This document shows positions 6,423 to 7,000 of a stretch of DNA of 7,000 nt, in pieces. Within the stretch, counting starts at the first letter, position 1. Each line of letters begins with the position of its first letter. Below the pieces are notes generated by a model, which was not told the origin of the DNA, made no database searches, and worked only from the letters and a program-made list of their open reading frames with translations. The position numbers were made by a program, and so were the translations under genes. The stretch spans positions 1 through 7,000 of the forward strand of contig CAMLQS010000271.1 of assembly GCA_946482165.1 (NCBI GenBank), in the 5' to 3' direction. The stretch is from an uncultured Verrucomicrobiota bacterium (GTDB lineage: Bacteria; Verrucomicrobiota; Verrucomicrobiae; Opitutales; Opitutaceae).

Positions 6423-7000
6423 ATGCCGCTCGCTCCCGATCAGTTCGACTCGCTCCTCCGCGCCGGCGATGCCGGTCAAATCGCGCGATTCTTTGCCGGC
6501 GCGGCGGAGATGGACCGACGCGCCTTGGCGCCGCGCGCGGTCGCCTGGCATGGCTTGCTCCAGCTAAATCTCGAGTCGGACTACCTGTCCGAAAAGCAAT
6601 TGGGCAAACGAGGTCCCTTCGAAGTCGTCCCCGACCCCAGGCGCCTCGCGCCATCCGCCTATGTGGCTTTGCTCGCCTGCGCCGAACTCCCGGCGCTATC
6701 GGCGGTCCGGCATCCCAACGTCGACGAAGAGATGCTGATCCGGATACTGGCCGACCGTCGCCCCGCTTGGTTGCAGAACTATGCCGACGTTTTGATCGAG
6801 GCGGACTTAAACTCCTGGAGCTTCCATGGCTGGCACTTGGTCCGAGCCCTGGTGCGCGCCGGTCTCTGCACTCCGCCCCGGCACCCGAACTACTCGGTCG
6901 GCGCCATCCCCGCGCTCGGCTCGCGGGTAAGCGCGATCACGCGTCGTGATGCGCAGACGGGCGCCGCGAATGATCGCGGCCATCTGCAAGTGTTGCGATA
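6423..7000 (+). CDS. DUF6493-like protein, 5' part, truncated by window edge
   Basis: An ATG at 6423 opens a frame with no stop for 192 codons to the window edge. The start MPLAPDQFDSLLRAGDAGQIARFFAG and the segments ILADRRPAWLQNYADVLIEADL (about 108-129) and FHGWHLVRALVRAGLCTPP (about 133-151) are what I remember of DUF6493 proteins, large helical-repeat-like proteins of unknown function often encoded beside SWIM zinc-finger genes. The family assignment is from memory of the pattern, without a search. Two-helix units and many Ala/Leu residues suggest an alpha-helical protein. No signal peptide or membrane segment is visible. It lies 186 bp after the SWIM stop, all but about 9 bp of which is the MITE copy, so the two genes were originally 8 bp apart and probably form an operon. 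Confidence 0.7.
   Translation, partial: MPLAPDQFDSLLRAGDAGQIARFFAGAAEMDRRALAPRAVAWHGLLQLNLESDYLSEKQLGKRGPFEVVPDPRRLAPSAYVALLACAELPALSAVRHPNVDEEMLIRILADRRPAWLQNYADVLIEADLNSWSFHGWHLVRALVRAGLCTPPRHPNYSVGAIPALGSRVSAITRRDAQTGAANDRGHLQVLR

Noticed and set aside
5707..6654. Minus-strand open frame of about 315 codons across the MITE
   Set aside because: It is antisense to the SWIM gene and the DUF6493-like gene and is kept open only because the element has few stops. It has no protein-like motif.
6134..6949. Plus-strand open frame of about 270 codons overlapping the SWIM 3' end, the MITE and the next gene
   Set aside because: It is out of frame with both real genes and Arg/Pro-rich. The frame from 6423 has the better composition and a family resemblance.

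Overview
The window looks like a chromosomal segment of a GC-rich bacterium, probably from the Verrucomicrobiota (Opitutales/Opitutaceae-like). This is an inference. It rests on an ScpB with a long low-complexity insert, a fused chorismate mutase/prephenate dehydratase, no Shine-Dalgarno sequences ahead of the starts, and short interspersed repeats of the CACGGAG and TTTGAGATT/AAATTTGAAA kinds that I associate with such genomes. No rRNA, tRNA, CRISPR array or transposase gene is visible.

Layout. The left two thirds are read on the minus strand, in the order: FAD-dependent CrtI-like oxidoreductase (4745 to 3291), trmO (about 3004 to 2318), scpB (2251 to 1217), pheA (1182 to 94). A further minus-strand gene may begin at 45 and run off the left edge. 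trmO, scpB and pheA are closely spaced (66 and 34 bp) and could be one transcript, although their roles (tRNA m6t6A37 modification, chromosome condensation, phenylalanine synthesis) are unrelated housekeeping functions. The right third is read on the plus strand: a SWIM zinc-finger protein (4866 to 6236), then a gene open at the right edge (6423 onward) that resembles DUF6493. The 120-bp divergent gap at 4746-4865 must carry the start signals for both directions.

The most distinctive content is in the repeats. A palindromic element of about 175-180 bp, with 31-bp imperfect terminal inverted repeats and TA at both ends, occurs twice in the same orientation (3064-3236 and 6234-6413), about 93% identical outside one 7-bp indel. 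It looks like a non-autonomous MITE of the TA-target type. The right copy lies between the SWIM and DUF6493 genes. Removing it with one TA restores a TAA stop and an 8-bp gene spacing, so it appears to have landed in the stop codon of an operon. The left copy is nested inside a second palindromic repeat (2988-3286), whose arms each carry three CACGGAG heptamers at an exact 9-bp period. One end of that outer repeat also appears to supply the start region of trmO. A third, 31-bp AT-rich repeat sits in frame inside the oxidoreductase gene.

The SWIM plus DUF6493-like pair suggests the start of a multi-gene locus related to the yeh-type SWIM / MoxR-ATPase / VWA clusters, a little-characterised class proposed to act in biological conflict or protein remodelling. 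The decisive genes, if present, lie to the right of the window.
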